A stretch of 64,000 bases of DNA from an uncultured Erythrobacter sp. (GTDB lineage: Bacteria > Pseudomonadota > Alphaproteobacteria > Sphingomonadales > Sphingomonadaceae): NCBI RefSeq assembly GCF_947492365.1, contig NZ_CANLMB010000001.1, positions 1,664,874-1,728,873 on the forward strand, written 5' to 3'. Every line of letters starts with the position of its first letter. The first letter of the stretch is position 1. Of this stretch, positions 45,560 through 54,961 are shown piece after piece. The position numbers were made by a program, and so were the translations under genes. The notes beneath the pieces were generated by a model. It was not told where the DNA came from. It did no database searches and saw nothing but the letters and a program-made list of their open reading frames with translations.

Positions 45560-45585
45560 GGGATTATTCCTGTTGGACCGCATCT

Positions 45586-46896
45586 CTAGAGGAACCGGTC
45601 ATAGACGGTTTTGAGACGGTCGCGGTAGATTTCGGGGGTGAACTTTGCCGCTTGCTTCTCACCTGCCGCCACATGTTGCGCACGCAGATCAGCATCGGCG
45701 TCCATCGCTCGGATCGCCTGCGTGATCGCCTGCGTGTCGTAGGGATCAACCACAAGGGCCGCATCGCCCGCGACTTCGGGCAGAGAGGACGTGTTGGAGC
45801 AGATCACCGGCGTGCCCAGCAACATCGCCTCCAGCACCGGCAGGCCGAACCCCTCGTAGAGCGAGGGGAACAGTGCGCCTTTCGCGCCCCGGATCAGGCT
45901 CACCAGCAACGGGAAGGACGCATAAGGCATCTGGATCACGCGTTTGCGCGCCCCGCGCCGCCGTTCCAGACCACCATAGAAGCTGCCCGTATCGCCGAGG
46001 AGCTTCAGCTCCTGATCCGCCTTCCACGCCTGCGCGCCGACGATCACAAGCGGCGTATCGACCTGCGAGGAAAGGTAAGCCTCGATGATCCGCCCGATAT
46101 TCTTCTTCGGCTCCAGCGATCCCCAGAACAGGAAATATCCCTTGTAATCAAAGCCCGTCAGCCCTTCGACTTCACGCGCGACCTGATCCTCGCTTTTGTC
46201 GCGATATTTCGCCGGAATATCGACCGATTGATAGGTGTTGGTGATCCGCTCCGGCGCGATCCCGACCAGGTCGACCAGATCGCGCTTTGAATTCTCCGAC
46301 ACGGTAACGAAATGCGCTGCGCTTTTGTCGAGCCGTTTGAGTAGCTTGAGATAGCGCCGCTTGTGATCGAGCGTGGAGTAAGGGAGCCGCAGCGGCACCA
46401 GATCGTGCAAGGTGTAGAGGTTCGGACGCCCCTTCACATGCAGCGGGATCGGATAGGTCCAGTGCGCAAGATCGGGCTTTTCGGGCAGCCGGATCTTCGA
46501 CGGCCGCCCCCACAGATTGAAGGCACTGCGGGCGCGGCTGAACAGGTCGGTCGAATTGAACAGCCGGTCAAATCGCGGCAGGCGCGATTCAAAAGTGCGG
46601 GTGATGACGCGGCCTGTCACCGGGATTTCCTTGGCGCGGAAGGTCAGCGGGCCGTGGACCGCCTGCTGCGCCTGATCGAAGATCTTGAGCAGCCGTCCGC
46701 GCTCATCAACCCCGGTATCGAAGAAATAGATTTCGCGCAGAAATTCGTCGCGCGTCATTCCGGCGCGGTTGCCATAGAGCACGTCGATCTGATGCCCGAG
46801 ATTTCCGATCTCGTAGCTCAGATTGCGCGCATAGGTGGCCACGCCGGTGCCCTTCTCCAGCCCGAGATTGTATCCGTCGATCAGAATTCTGGGCAT
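45586..46896 (-). CDS. GT4-family glycosyltransferase
   Basis: 436 residues, GT-B fold. The acceptor domain begins [24 protein letters not shown]. The donor domain has [16 protein letters not shown] and the family motif [21 protein letters not shown], with the acidic Glu of the EX7E pair. It is a cytoplasmic retaining transferase acting on a nucleotide-sugar donor, probably building the capsule repeat unit. It ends 2 bases before the alternative start of the exporter gene and begins 12 bases after the methyltransferase. The sugar is unknown. Confidence 0.92.
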   Translation of the reverse strand: MPRILIDGYNLGLEKGTGVATYARNLSYEIGNLGHQIDVLYGNRAGMTRDEFLREIYFFDTGVDERGRLLKIFDQAQQAVHGPLTFRAKEIPVTGRVITRTFESRLPRFDRLFNSTDLFSRARSAFNLWGRPSKIRLPEKPDLAHWTYPIPLHVKGRPNLYTLHDLVPLRLPYSTLDHKRRYLKLLKRLDKSAAHFVTVSENSKRDLVDLVGIAPERITNTYQSVDIPAKYRDKSEDQVAREVEGLTGFDYKGYFLFWGSLEPKKNIGRIIEAYLSSQVDTPLVIVGAQAWKADQELKLLGDTGSFYGGLERRRGARKRVIQMPYASFPLLVSLIRGAKGALFPSLYEGFGLPVLEAMLLGTPVICSNTSSLPEVAGDAALVVDPYDTQAITQAIRAMDADADLRAQHVAAGEKQAAKFTPEIYRDRLKTVYDRFL

Positions 46897-46908
46897 CGCA
46901 GGCTCGCC

Positions 46909-47820
46909 TCAATCCTTGTGGATGATGATGCCAAACGACGTGACGAGATATTGCTCGATTTGAAGTTTGAGGTGTTCGTTCGAACTGTAGGGCGGCACAT
47001 CGACATGCAGGTCGAGCGGTTTCTGGCCGAGATTCCAGTTGAACTCGATCCGGCAGCCTTTTGACTTGAGACGTTTTTCCAGCATCTCGAAATCGCGCCT
47101 GCGGAACAGGACGGTGCTGGCATTGTCGACCGTATCGTCATTGGACGAGCAATTGAACTCGGTGGTGTGGATCGCCAGCCCGCCGGGCTTCAGACACTTG
47201 ACCGAATTGACCACGAATTCGAGCCCCTTAGCGATAGAGCCCAGATGCTCGAACGCGCAGGCTGACCAAACGAAGTCGAACTGTCCGGTCAGATCGCGGT
47301 CGATCTTGTTCATATCCATGAAACGGAAATCGACGAGGCGTTCGAATTCTTCCGGATCGCAGATTTTGCGTTCGTTCAATTGCTGTTTGGAAATGGCATG
47401 CTGATCGGTGTCGATCCAGCCGGCGCTTTTGGCCCGCTCTGGCGCGAGGTCAGTCCCCAGCACCTTCACCCCGTTATGCGCGAGCATCGCCGCCATCGGC
47501 TCGTTCCCGACGCCAAAGCCGAGCGCGTGACGACCTTCCTCGATCATTTCGTTTATGTGGAGCGCCTGCATGATATAGCAATATTCCCACTGCTTGCGAT
47601 GCATGCGCGGGTCTTCGCGGATTTGCGCACACCAGTGGCTGTAATGCGGCTCTTCCAGCTGAGCCTGCGTGCAGGCCTGAGAAACCGGCTCCCACAGATC
47701 GGGCTCCGGCATGGAATAGTCCGACAATGGCAGCAAAGCGGCGGCGTCGGGCTTCGCCTCTTCCACCGCCGCCTCCACAGCTTCTTCCTGTCGCCATTTG
47801 CTGAAAAGTGATTTGATCAT
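46909..47820 (-). CDS. SAM-dependent methyltransferase of the capsule cluster
   Basis: About 303 residues from the ATG at 47820 (MIKSLFSKWRQ); a longer frame reaches into the ABC gene and is not needed. Motif I for S-adenosylmethionine appears as LGFGVGNEPMAAML, motif II region VKVLGTDLAP, then FDFVWSACAFEHLGS and CLKPGGLAIHTTEF, the class I methyltransferase order. It has a conserved-looking N-terminal extension of about 80 residues with several aromatic residues. It probably methylates a sugar or a lipid-linked glycan end; in Kps-type systems terminal modification can control chain length. The target is inferred only. Confidence 0.85.
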   Translation of the reverse strand: MIKSLFSKWRQEEAVEAAVEEAKPDAAALLPLSDYSMPEPDLWEPVSQACTQAQLEEPHYSHWCAQIREDPRMHRKQWEYCYIMQALHINEMIEEGRHALGFGVGNEPMAAMLAHNGVKVLGTDLAPERAKSAGWIDTDQHAISKQQLNERKICDPEEFERLVDFRFMDMNKIDRDLTGQFDFVWSACAFEHLGSIAKGLEFVVNSVKCLKPGGLAIHTTEFNCSSNDDTVDNASTVLFRRRDFEMLEKRLKSKGCRIEFNWNLGQKPLDLHVDVPPYSSNEHLKLQIEQYLVTSFGIIIHKD

Positions 47821-47851
47821 TCGTGCGCCTCTAAGAAGGAATATCCAGTGC

Positions 47852-48550
47852 CTATGCAGTTGAAACTTGGAGTTCTTGCCAGCCGGGCGGCGGTTTCCAC
47901 CCAATCAACTCCTTGAAGTCAGCATAGGCCACTTCAAAATCGTCATATTGTTCGAGCTTGCCGTCATGCAGCACGCCCCAGCGATTGCAGTTGTCGCGGA
48001 CGTAGGCCGCATCATGCGAGATGATGATCATCGCCCTGTCGCCGCGTTTTTCGAACAGCTCGTAATTGCAACGGTCGTGAAAGCGCGCATCGCCAACCGC
48101 GCTGATCTCGTCGATCAGGAAGCAGTCGAACTCGATAATCATCGAAATCGCAAAGGCCAGCCGCGCGCGCATGCCGGATGAGTAATTGCTGACCGGTTCG
48201 CGCAAGTATGGGCCAAGCTCGGCGAACTCCTCGACAAAGGCGAGGTTGCGGCCAAAATCCTGATCGTAAATGCGCGAGATGAAGCGGATATTGTCGAGGC
48301 CCGTCAGTTGGTGCTGGAACGCTCCGCCAAATGCGAGCGGCCATGACACCGACATGCCGCGTTCGATTGTGCCGCCGGTGGGCTTTTCCGCGCCGCTGAT
48401 CAGCCGCGCCATGGTCGATTTGCCTGCCCCGTTGCGCCCCAGAATGCCCAGCCGCTCGCCTCTATCGAGGTCGAAGCTGATCCGGTCGAGCACCAGATTC
48501 TCGCCAAAGCGGGTCGGGTAAATCTTGGTAAGGTCGCGCACGCGGATCAT
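47852..48550 (-). CDS. kpsT: Capsule ABC transporter ATP-binding protein
   Basis: 232 residues, the short KpsT/Wzt-like form without a C-terminal carbohydrate-binding domain. Walker A GRNGAGKST, signature NYSSGMRARLAFAISM, Walker B DCFLIDEI and switch His in IISHD are all present. It powers the export of lipid-linked polysaccharide across the inner membrane with the permease encoded just upstream, whose stop overlaps its start by 4 bases. The absence of a carbohydrate-binding extension fits a capsule-type rather than an O-antigen-type exporter. Confidence 0.94.
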   Translation of the reverse strand: MIRVRDLTKIYPTRFGENLVLDRISFDLDRGERLGILGRNGAGKSTMARLISGAEKPTGGTIERGMSVSWPLAFGGAFQHQLTGLDNIRFISRIYDQDFGRNLAFVEEFAELGPYLREPVSNYSSGMRARLAFAISMIIEFDCFLIDEISAVGDARFHDRCNYELFEKRGDRAMIIISHDAAYVRDNCNRWGVLHDGKLEQYDDFEVAYADFKELIGWKPPPGWQELQVSTA

Positions 48551-49350
48551 TCGGGCACCACCCTGCGCGAGGCATAGCGCAAGATTATGAGCGCGATGAC
48601 GCTGAGCGCGAGGTTGAACGGGATCAGATAACCGAGGTCATAGACCGCCCTTGCCCCTGCTCCGAAGAAGCCCTCGCGTACCATCTCGACCCCGTGAACA
48701 ATCGGGATCCACAGCACGATGTCCTGCGCGAATTGCGGCAAGGCAGCGACCAGAAAGGCCGCGCCGGACAGCGGGAAGAGCAGATAGGAGAACGGGTGCC
48801 AAAGCTTGTCGACCAGATCGCTCATATAGGACAGCGCCCCTAGCGCGATAGCAAGCGCGCAGCCGAACCATGCGATCAGCAACCAGCCTGCGGCAACGGT
48901 GAGAATGTCAGCGGGCGGCGCCATCTGCTCGGCGGCGATCAGCACCAACGCCAGCGTCGAGAAGGAAATGGTCGCCCCGCCAAACTCCAGCAGCAGCCGC
49001 GCGGCGTAGATATCCATCACCTTGATATTGCGGTGATACATCAGCGCCAGATTGGCCTGCAAGGCGCCTATGCATCGCCCCGGCATGTTGCGCCACAGCA
49101 GCACGCTGGAATATCCAGTTAGCGCGAAGGCGACGATCGGCAGGTCGCTGCCATGGACCGACTTAGTCGCAGTCCACAGGATCGTGACGCCGACAGTGAA
49201 CAGCATCGGTTCGGCAAACAGCCACATGAAACCGATATTGTGCCGCCCGAAACGGGTGAGAATCTCGCGTCGGAGCAGCGCGCCGATAACCCGGCGCTGC
49301 ACCCGGAAACTGTCCGCGAAACTCGCAGAAGCAGGCGGGTGTGACGCCAT
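48547..49350 (-). CDS. kpsM: Capsule ABC transporter permease
   Basis: About 267 residues from the ATG at 49350, which overlaps the stop of the KpsE-like gene (TGATG); a longer start would lie inside that gene. ABC-2 type permease with six hydrophobic helices. The N-terminal amphipathic segment RRVIGALLRREILTRFGRH, followed by NIGFMWLFAEPMLF, is the conserved KpsM/Wzm beginning. It forms the inner-membrane channel with two copies of the ATPase encoded downstream. Confidence 0.94.
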   Translation of the reverse strand: MASHPPASASFADSFRVQRRVIGALLRREILTRFGRHNIGFMWLFAEPMLFTVGVTILWTATKSVHGSDLPIVAFALTGYSSVLLWRNMPGRCIGALQANLALMYHRNIKVMDIYAARLLLEFGGATISFSTLALVLIAAEQMAPPADILTVAAGWLLIAWFGCALAIALGALSYMSDLVDKLWHPFSYLLFPLSGAAFLVAALPQFAQDIVLWIPIVHGVEMVREGFFGAGARAVYDLGYLIPFNLALSVIALIILRYASRRVVPE

Positions 49351-50444
49351 CAGTCCTGATGCTCGCGCACACCGATGGCCAGCATGTAGAGCACGCCCCA
49401 TGCAAGCAGGCCGAGGATAAAGGTCGCGATGATCGAACGGATGCGGCGCGGCTCGACCGGATAATCCGGTAGGCTGGGAGCGGAGATTTGCTCCAGATAA
49501 GCTTGCTGACGGCGGGCCTCGGCGCGCGCTTCCTGCAGCGATGCGCGGGTCGCAGCGAGCTGGCTTTCGGCGAAGGCGGCGTTGACCTCCAGCTCCTGAT
49601 ACTGCGCGATCGAGCTGGCGAGCGATGCGCGCCCGCCGGTCAGCTCGCTGCGCGCATTGGCGATCTGCGATTGCAGCTCGTTCACCTGCGTTTGCAGGAA
49701 CGGGATTTGCGAGGCCTGCGGAGTGTAAGTCCGCAATTGCCGCAGCCGCGTCTGCGCCGCGATCAGCTCGTCCTGCAATTTCGAGATCATTTGCAGGCCA
49801 ACCTCAGATTGCTGCTCGGGATCAACAATGCCGCTGGTGTCGCGGAAATTGGCGAGTTCGAGCGAGGCAAGGCGCGCAGCGTCGGCGGCGGCTTCAACCT
49901 CGCCCTCGGCAATTGCGATCAGATCCGCTTGCGCACGACCGGCTAAGCTGTTCACCAGCGCTTCGGACTGGGCGACCAGCCGCTGGTTGATCTGCTGCGC
50001 CTCAGCGGGGTCAAAGGCGCTGACGCGGATGGTCAGAACCTTGGTCGTGGCCCCTTCATCAACGTCGAGCTGCTCGGAGAAATAGCTGTAAAACTCCTCG
50101 TCGCTCGACCCCCACAGCGAACCGAAGCGGTCCAGCCAGAAAATGTCATCCCGCCCATAGGCACCGGTGAAAAAGCCGTCGCTATTGCCCTCATCGATCG
50201 CCTGACGCGAGCGGAGATAGGCGACCACAGTGCTGTTGCCTTCGCTCGGCTGGCCAAATCCGGTCTGGCCCAGCGCGGCGTCAAGAACCGAGGGCGCGGC
50301 CTGATCCGGATTGCGCACCACAATGCGCGATTCCGAAATATACACGTCCTGCGCGAGCAAACCGAAATAGAGCACGGCCAGCGCGGTCGGGATGATCACT
50401 GTCACCCAGACCAGCGGATTGAGGATTTTGAGACGTTTGGTCAT
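49350..50444 (-). CDS. kpsE: KpsE-like capsule export membrane adaptor
   Basis: 364 residues. One helix at each end (about 12-34, VWVTVIIPTALAVLYFGLLA, and about 338-358, IIATFILGLLAWGVLYML) encloses a long periplasmic region. Its middle is coiled coil (AEGEVEAAADAARLASLELANF, then QDELIAAQTRLRQLRT). This is the polysaccharide co-polymerase type 3 (PCP-3) layout of KpsE, which links the ABC transporter to the outer-membrane exporter. The start overlaps the stop of the upstream glycosyltransferase (ATGA), so the operon is tightly coupled. Confidence 0.92.
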   Translation of the reverse strand: MTKRLKILNPLVWVTVIIPTALAVLYFGLLAQDVYISESRIVVRNPDQAAPSVLDAALGQTGFGQPSEGNSTVVAYLRSRQAIDEGNSDGFFTGAYGRDDIFWLDRFGSLWGSSDEEFYSYFSEQLDVDEGATTKVLTIRVSAFDPAEAQQINQRLVAQSEALVNSLAGRAQADLIAIAEGEVEAAADAARLASLELANFRDTSGIVDPEQQSEVGLQMISKLQDELIAAQTRLRQLRTYTPQASQIPFLQTQVNELQSQIANARSELTGGRASLASSIAQYQELEVNAAFAESQLAATRASLQEARAEARRQQAYLEQISAPSLPDYPVEPRRIRSIIATFILGLLAWGVLYMLAIGVREHQD

Positions 50445-51640
50445 GCCGCCAAACTGGTTTCACATGCGCCGCGAGTTTTCAAGCGGGACGGCGCAATCGC
50501 AAGCTCGACCGCCTCGAAATGGCTATCCCAGTCGGGCGCATCGAACCGAGCAGCGCGCGCGGCTCTATCGGCCATGGAAACCGGCGTCTTGGCATGGGCG
50601 GCGACCGCCTCGATCCACGCTTGCTTGTCCGTCGGGCCTAGCAACAAGGGCATACCTTGCCCGATCTCGCGGAAAATTGGCGTGTCGCTGGCGATCACCG
50701 GGGTGCCCATCTGCAAAGCTTCGACCAGCGGTAGGCCGAAGCCTTCGGACAGGCTCGGAAACAGCAAAGCGGAGGCGTTGCGCATCAATTCGGCAAGCTC
50801 TTGATCGGTGCAGCTGTCATGCAGCTCGACATAGGGAGCGATTTCGGGTGCGCGCATCGGGGCGAGCAACTTGCCTGTCATCGGTCCCTTTTGCCCGACA
50901 ACCACGAGCTTGGGCGTCTTTGCACCCATCTTCGCGGCAAGTTCGCGCCAGATATCAAACAGCAAAGCATGGTTCTTGCGCGGCTCGATAGTGCCAACGC
51001 AGAGGAAGTGGGGTTTCGCGGGCGGGCATAGCTCGGCCTGAAACGTCTCGCCTGCAATCGGTGATATCACCAGCGCGGCGAGCGTAAGCCCCTGCTCTGC
51101 GGCAAAGCGCCGAAGGTCATCGGCAACGTGGTGCGAGCTGACAATAATCCGATCAGCCTGCTGCAACGCCGCACGCGCCCTCTTGCGGTTGCGATTGGTG
51201 GCGATGGGACGCGACAGATCGGGATCGCGGATCGGGATCAGATCATGGATAAACACAGCCGAGCGGAGACCATTGTTCGCGATCCAGTCCCAATGCGCCT
51301 TCAGATCGAAATCGGTGTGGCTGACATTGAGATAGGTGAGGCCCGACAACTCCACCGCCGGCTTGCGCCCGGCGATGAGGCGCGGCGTCAAACGGGCGAA
51401 CTTCCCGCGAAAACCCGCCGAAGGTGCGAGCAGCATGCCAAACAGCCGCTCGGACAATTCATGGTCAAGCACGCGGATCACTCCGCGCAGCTGCACCACC
51501 GCGAGCGCTCGGTGGCGGAAATGCTTGAGATAGGCGTAGCACACCCGGTCGATCCCGGTGGAGCGCCTGCCGGTCCAGCTGCGCCCGATCAGCCGAGTCA
51601 CATCAAGCAAAACGGGGCGAACAGTGTCACGCATCGGCAT
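50441..51640 (-). CDS. GT4-family glycosyltransferase
   Basis: 399 residues. N-terminal VLLDVTRLIGRSWTGRRSTGIDRVCY, donor-domain CVGTIEPRKNHALLF and the motif PSLSEGFGLPLVEALQMGTPVIASD with the EX7E-type acidic residues. Cytoplasmic, GT-B fold, retaining. Two possible ATG starts lie two codons apart (51640 and 51634); both overlap the end of the cytidylyltransferase gene. It belongs to the capsule operon. The donor and acceptor cannot be told from sequence. Confidence 0.92.
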   Translation of the reverse strand: MPMRDTVRPVLLDVTRLIGRSWTGRRSTGIDRVCYAYLKHFRHRALAVVQLRGVIRVLDHELSERLFGMLLAPSAGFRGKFARLTPRLIAGRKPAVELSGLTYLNVSHTDFDLKAHWDWIANNGLRSAVFIHDLIPIRDPDLSRPIATNRNRKRARAALQQADRIIVSSHHVADDLRRFAAEQGLTLAALVISPIAGETFQAELCPPAKPHFLCVGTIEPRKNHALLFDIWRELAAKMGAKTPKLVVVGQKGPMTGKLLAPMRAPEIAPYVELHDSCTDQELAELMRNASALLFPSLSEGFGLPLVEALQMGTPVIASDTPIFREIGQGMPLLLGPTDKQAWIEAVAAHAKTPVSMADRAARAARFDAPDWDSHFEAVELAIAPSRLKTRGACETSLAA

Positions 51641-52379
51641 AGGCCCCGCCGATGGCGGTCACATGGGTGCCAATCTGCGCTTCGGCGAGCGCATGGGTGC
51701 GCGGATCGTCGACGTCGATCCACCAATTGCCGGACATATCCAGAGTGCCCGCTCGGCCCTGATCCGCAAGCTCCTGCATCCCGTCCGAAAGACTGCCCGA
51801 CTTACCCTTGGCGATAGCCTGTTCGATCGCGCGCACAAGGCCTTGATCGGCAAGGAACGCGCCGCAATCCACCGCGTCGAAGTCGGTGATGTGCTTGCCG
51901 ATTTGCGCGATGGAGCCGCCCTTGCGCCGCTTTACCCAGGTCGCGTCATCGGGATCGACCAGCGGGTTGTCCGGCGCGTCAATCGCCAGCACCGCGTTCA
52001 TTTCACCCAGCTCTTGCTGCGCAAACTGAGCCAGAAGCCCGTCGCCAAAGATATGGTCAGCCATCATCAGCAGGAAAGGGCCGTCCAGACCCTGCGCGCC
52101 AGCGATCACCGAGTAGCCATTGGGCTTCGACCAGTCCTCAACCCGCCGCGCCTCTACCGCGGCACCCGTGCGCCGGGCAATCGCGTCAAGCTCCTGCTCG
52201 ACCCGCTGCGCCTCGTGGCCGGTCACAACCACGACCCGCTGCACGCCCGCAGCGGCGGCCTGCTGCACGGCGATCTCGATCAGCGATACACCCAGCACAC
52301 ACGCCAAAGGCTTCGAACTCGAAAGCTCTGTCAGACGGCTACCGAAACCGGCAGCTAAGATGATCGCTATCTGGGCCAA
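51627..52379 (-). CDS. Inositol-1-phosphate cytidylyltransferase-like nucleotidyltransferase
   Basis: 250 residues, sugar-phosphate nucleotidyltransferase fold. Nucleotide loop AIILAAGFGSRLTELSSSKPLA, DWSKPNGYSVIAGA in the middle, metal and substrate region LLMMADHIFGDGLL, and NWWIDVDDPRTHALAE near the end. This set, especially the MxADH and WxDVD segments, fits the N-terminal IPCT domain of the bifunctional enzyme that makes CDP-inositol on the way to di-myo-inositol phosphate. Inositol-3-phosphate synthase is encoded next to it and a DIPP-synthase-like transferase lies close by, which supports CDP-inositol over an ordinary nucleotide sugar. The exact substrate is still inferred. Confidence 0.8.
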   Translation of the reverse strand: MAQIAIILAAGFGSRLTELSSSKPLACVLGVSLIEIAVQQAAAAGVQRVVVVTGHEAQRVEQELDAIARRTGAAVEARRVEDWSKPNGYSVIAGAQGLDGPFLLMMADHIFGDGLLAQFAQQELGEMNAVLAIDAPDNPLVDPDDATWVKRRKGGSIAQIGKHITDFDAVDCGAFLADQGLVRAIEQAIAKGKSGSLSDGMQELADQGRAGTLDMSGNWWIDVDDPRTHALAEAQIGTHVTAIGGAYADA

Positions 52380-52410
52380 ACCAGCCGTCTATCAGTCCCT
52401 TAGATTAGCG

Positions 52411-53511
52411 CTATTCAGCGGCGCAGGAAAACGCGCCATATTGCGAGACGAGCAGCCTTGCCGCCTGCTCTTCGGGCATTTGCACGGGCGGATGTTTGCA
52501 ATAATAGGCCGAGGGCGCGGTCAAGGCCCCTGCCTCACCGCGCTCCATCGCAAGTTTGCAATAGCGGATCGCATCGACGACGCAGGCTGCGGCATTGGGG
52601 CTGTCCTCTACCGACAGGCGCATTTCAAGATTCATCGGAACACCGCCGAATTGCTGGCCTTCGATGCGCAGGAAACAAATCTTGTTGTCCTTTTGCCACG
52701 GAACATATTCTGACGGCCCGATCACAATATCGCTGTCAGCGAGCTTCTCATAGAGCGCGCTTTGCACCGCCTGCGTTTTGGAATCGCGCTTTGAATTGAT
52801 CCTGCCGCGATCCATCATGTTCATGAAATCGGTGTTGCCGCCGGTGTTCAGCTGATAGGTGTGATCGATACCGACCCCGCGCGCATCGAAGAGCTGGCTG
52901 AGCATCCGGTGCACAATCGTTGCGCCGATCTGGGCCTTGATATCGTCGCCAACAATCGGGAGGCCTTTGCTGCGAAAGCGCGCCTCCCACATAGGATCGC
53001 TGGCGATGAAGACGGGGATCGAATTGACCACCGCAACACCCGCTTCAAGAGCGCACTCCATGTAGAATTCGCTCGCCTTTTGCGAACCGACGGGAAGGAA
53101 GTTGACCATTACATCGACGCGCGCATGGCGCAGCGCGCTGATGATCGCCGCCGCGCTCGCTTCATGTGCATCGCTGAGCTGAAAGCCGCGCTCTCCGGCC
53201 TCGATCATATGGTCAGCCACGCCATCAAGCGCGCGCCCCATGATCACCGGAGCACCGGTTTTCGGAAGATCGGGCATGAACTGGGTGGTGTTGTTCGGCG
53301 CAGCGAAGATTGCCTCGCTTACATCCAATCCGACCTTGCGCCGGTCGACATCAACGCCCAGCGCAATCTCGATATCGCTGACCGCATAGTCGCCGATGAT
53401 CTCTTGTATCAGGCCCGCAGGCGAAGGCGTCTGACGATACCGGGCGATTCCCTGAACCAGCGAGCTGGCGCAATTGCCCAGGCCAATGATTGCAACCCTG
53501 ATTGGCCTCAT
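52411..53511 (-). CDS. ino1: Inositol-3-phosphate synthase
   Basis: About 366 residues from the ATG at 53511 (MRPIRVAIIGLGN); an in-frame ATG 18 codons upstream adds no recognised sequence. NAD-binding turn GLGNCASSLVQGI, substrate region GDDIKAQIGATIVHR and QLNTGGNTDFMNM are those of the actinobacterial and archaeal myo-inositol-1(3)-phosphate synthase type. It converts glucose 6-phosphate to inositol phosphate in the cytoplasm using an internal NAD redox cycle. It is the first gene of the minus-strand capsule operon, divergent from the glycosyltransferase and CDP-alcohol transferase genes. It supplies the inositol phosphate those genes would use. Confidence 0.94.
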   Translation of the reverse strand: MRPIRVAIIGLGNCASSLVQGIARYRQTPSPAGLIQEIIGDYAVSDIEIALGVDVDRRKVGLDVSEAIFAAPNNTTQFMPDLPKTGAPVIMGRALDGVADHMIEAGERGFQLSDAHEASAAAIISALRHARVDVMVNFLPVGSQKASEFYMECALEAGVAVVNSIPVFIASDPMWEARFRSKGLPIVGDDIKAQIGATIVHRMLSQLFDARGVGIDHTYQLNTGGNTDFMNMMDRGRINSKRDSKTQAVQSALYEKLADSDIVIGPSEYVPWQKDNKICFLRIEGQQFGGVPMNLEMRLSVEDSPNAAACVVDAIRYCKLAMERGEAGALTAPSAYYCKHPPVQMPEEQAARLLVSQYGAFSCAAE

Positions 53512-53732
53512 AGCAGCGTGTCCCGAAGCAGCATCCAACGTATCCCACGTCCCCTTTCCCCGCAACGAAATGCGGGTATCCGGCTGCCTCCTCCCACGAT
53601 CAAACCGAATGCGAAACCAGAGATCACAATTGCGCGAGAATCAGGGGCGGTTCAAGTGACAAACCTGATGCTCGCGGCGTTCGCCTTGGATTCTGCACGG
53701 CCTACAGGGGATTCCGATTGCCCCGCGCGGTT

Positions 53733-53762
53733 TTGGCCGTAAGCCTTGCGCCTGCCTATAAG
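53733..53762 (+). promoter_or_regulatory. Candidate sigma-70-type promoter
   Basis: TTGGCC (53733-53738) and TATAAG (53757-53762) with an 18-base spacer. They lie about 65 bases before the probable glycosyltransferase start. Reasonable by eye but not tested. Confidence 0.45.
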
Positions 53763-53783
53763 CGCCTGTCATTCGAGATCTGC

Positions 53784-53807
53784 GCCGCGCGACATGGCCT
53801 GCGCGGC
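53784..53807 (+). promoter_or_regulatory. Leader hairpin before the glycosyltransferase
   Basis: A perfect 7-bp stem GCCGCGC (53784-53790) and GCGCGGC (53801-53807) with a 10-base loop. It ends a few bases before the AGGAAAGG ribosome site (53812-53819). It would form in the 5' leader of the transcript and could affect initiation at the unusual start codon. Confidence 0.5.
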
Positions 53808-53827
53808 CCGACAGGAAAGGTCCAGCA

Positions 53828-54961
53828 ATCGCCACTATCTGCATAGATTGCCGTTATATCGGACCGCAGCCGAGCGGGATTGGTGAGCTTGTTCGCGGCC
53901 TGATCGACCACCTGCCCGCGCTCGCGCCCGACCTGCACTTTCGTCTGCTGAAGAACGCGCAACTTCGTGACGCGTTGAGCGCGGCTGACAATGTGAGCGA
54001 AGTCGCGGTTTCAGCAGGTGCGAACAGCCCGCTTTCGATGTGGGCACTGCCCGAATTGGCGCCGCTGCATGGCTGCGAACTGTTCCACTCACCCTCCAAC
54101 ATTCTGCCCGCGCGCATTCCCGCCCCTGGCATCACGACGATCCATGACATCATGTGGCTGACCAATCCCGAATGGTGCGATGCCACTCCCTATGGCCCTC
54201 TCAAGCGGTGGTTTTTCCAGCACGGGATCAGGCGAGCGCTGGAGCAATCGCGCCATATCGCCTGTGTGAGCGAAGCGACGCGCACTGAGATCCTTGAGCA
54301 TTTTCCGCAACTGGAACAGCGCCTTAGCGTGACACGCTCGGGTATGGCTGATCGCTTTGCCCGCGCTGCGCCCGCCCCCGAAGCGCTGAAGCGATTGGGG
54401 ATCGAGCCGGGTGCGCGCTTTGTCCTCGTGGTCGGACAGTTCGCACCGTACAAGAACCATGAGGGCGCGCTGGCCGCTTTTGCAGAGGCGCTTGGCGGAG
54501 ATGATCGCGCGCGGTTGGTGCTGGTGCAGCGGCGCGGACCAGATGCAGCCCCTCTTGAAGCGTTGGGCAAGCGGCTCGGGATCGGCTCGCAATTGCGTTT
54601 CACCGGTCCAGTGAGCGAGGCCGACTTGATCCAGCTCTATTCACAGGCCGAGATGCTGCTGCATCCCTCATTGTGCGAAGGGTTCGGCAATCCGATTGTC
54701 GAAGCAATGGCCTGCGGCTGCCCCGTCATCACCAGCGATTGCAGCGCGATGCCTGAAGTCGCCGGCGGGGCCGCGCGGCTGGTCGATCCGCGCGCGACTG
54801 GCGAGATTGCCGAGGCGATTGGCGAGGTCTGGCACGACGAAACCGCGCGCGGAGCGATGCGCGAAGCCGGTCTGGCGCGGGCGAAGGCGCTGAACTGGAA
54901 GGATTTCGCCAAGGCCAATCTGGCGATCTATCGCGCGCAGCTTGAAGAGACCGCAGAATGA
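53828..54961 (+). CDS. GT4-family glycosyltransferase with non-standard (ATC) start
   Basis: About 377 residues. The frame is open from 53762, and the conserved N-terminal segment TICIDCRYIGPQPSGIGELV is encoded from 53831 on. No ATG, GTG or TTG occurs in frame before that segment. AGGAAAGG at 53812-53819 sits eight bases before ATC at 53828, so translation probably starts there as MATICIDCRY. The first conventional start, TTG at 53975, would remove the substrate-binding turn. The donor domain shows VLVVGQFAPYKNHEGAL and HPSLCEGFGNPIVEAMACGCPVI. Its last four bases overlap the CDP-alcohol transferase start (ATGA). It probably glycosylates an inositol- or lipid-linked acceptor of the capsule locus. 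Confidence 0.82.
   Translation: MATICIDCRYIGPQPSGIGELVRGLIDHLPALAPDLHFRLLKNAQLRDALSAADNVSEVAVSAGANSPLSMWALPELAPLHGCELFHSPSNILPARIPAPGITTIHDIMWLTNPEWCDATPYGPLKRWFFQHGIRRALEQSRHIACVSEATRTEILEHFPQLEQRLSVTRSGMADRFARAAPAPEALKRLGIEPGARFVLVVGQFAPYKNHEGALAAFAEALGGDDRARLVLVQRRGPDAAPLEALGKRLGIGSQLRFTGPVSEADLIQLYSQAEMLLHPSLCEGFGNPIVEAMACGCPVITSDCSAMPEVAGGAARLVDPRATGEIAEAIGEVWHDETARGAMREAGLARAKALNWKDFAKANLAIYRAQLEETAE

Larger units (their letters stand above)
53512..53827. other. 316-base intergenic region between divergent inositol/capsule operons
   Basis: No gene is supported. It holds a plausible plus-strand promoter (53733-53762) and an RNA hairpin (53784-53807), both described separately. A 6-bp hairpin CCCGCA-ACGAAA-TGCGGG lies at 53559-53576 in what would be the 5' leader of the inositol synthase transcript. 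On the minus strand TTGATC-17-GATACC is a weak promoter candidate for that operon. Confidence 0.5.

Noticed and set aside
53975..54961. Glycosyltransferase starting at TTG 53975
   Set aside because: It would delete the conserved N-terminal segment encoded from 53831, which lies in the same open frame.
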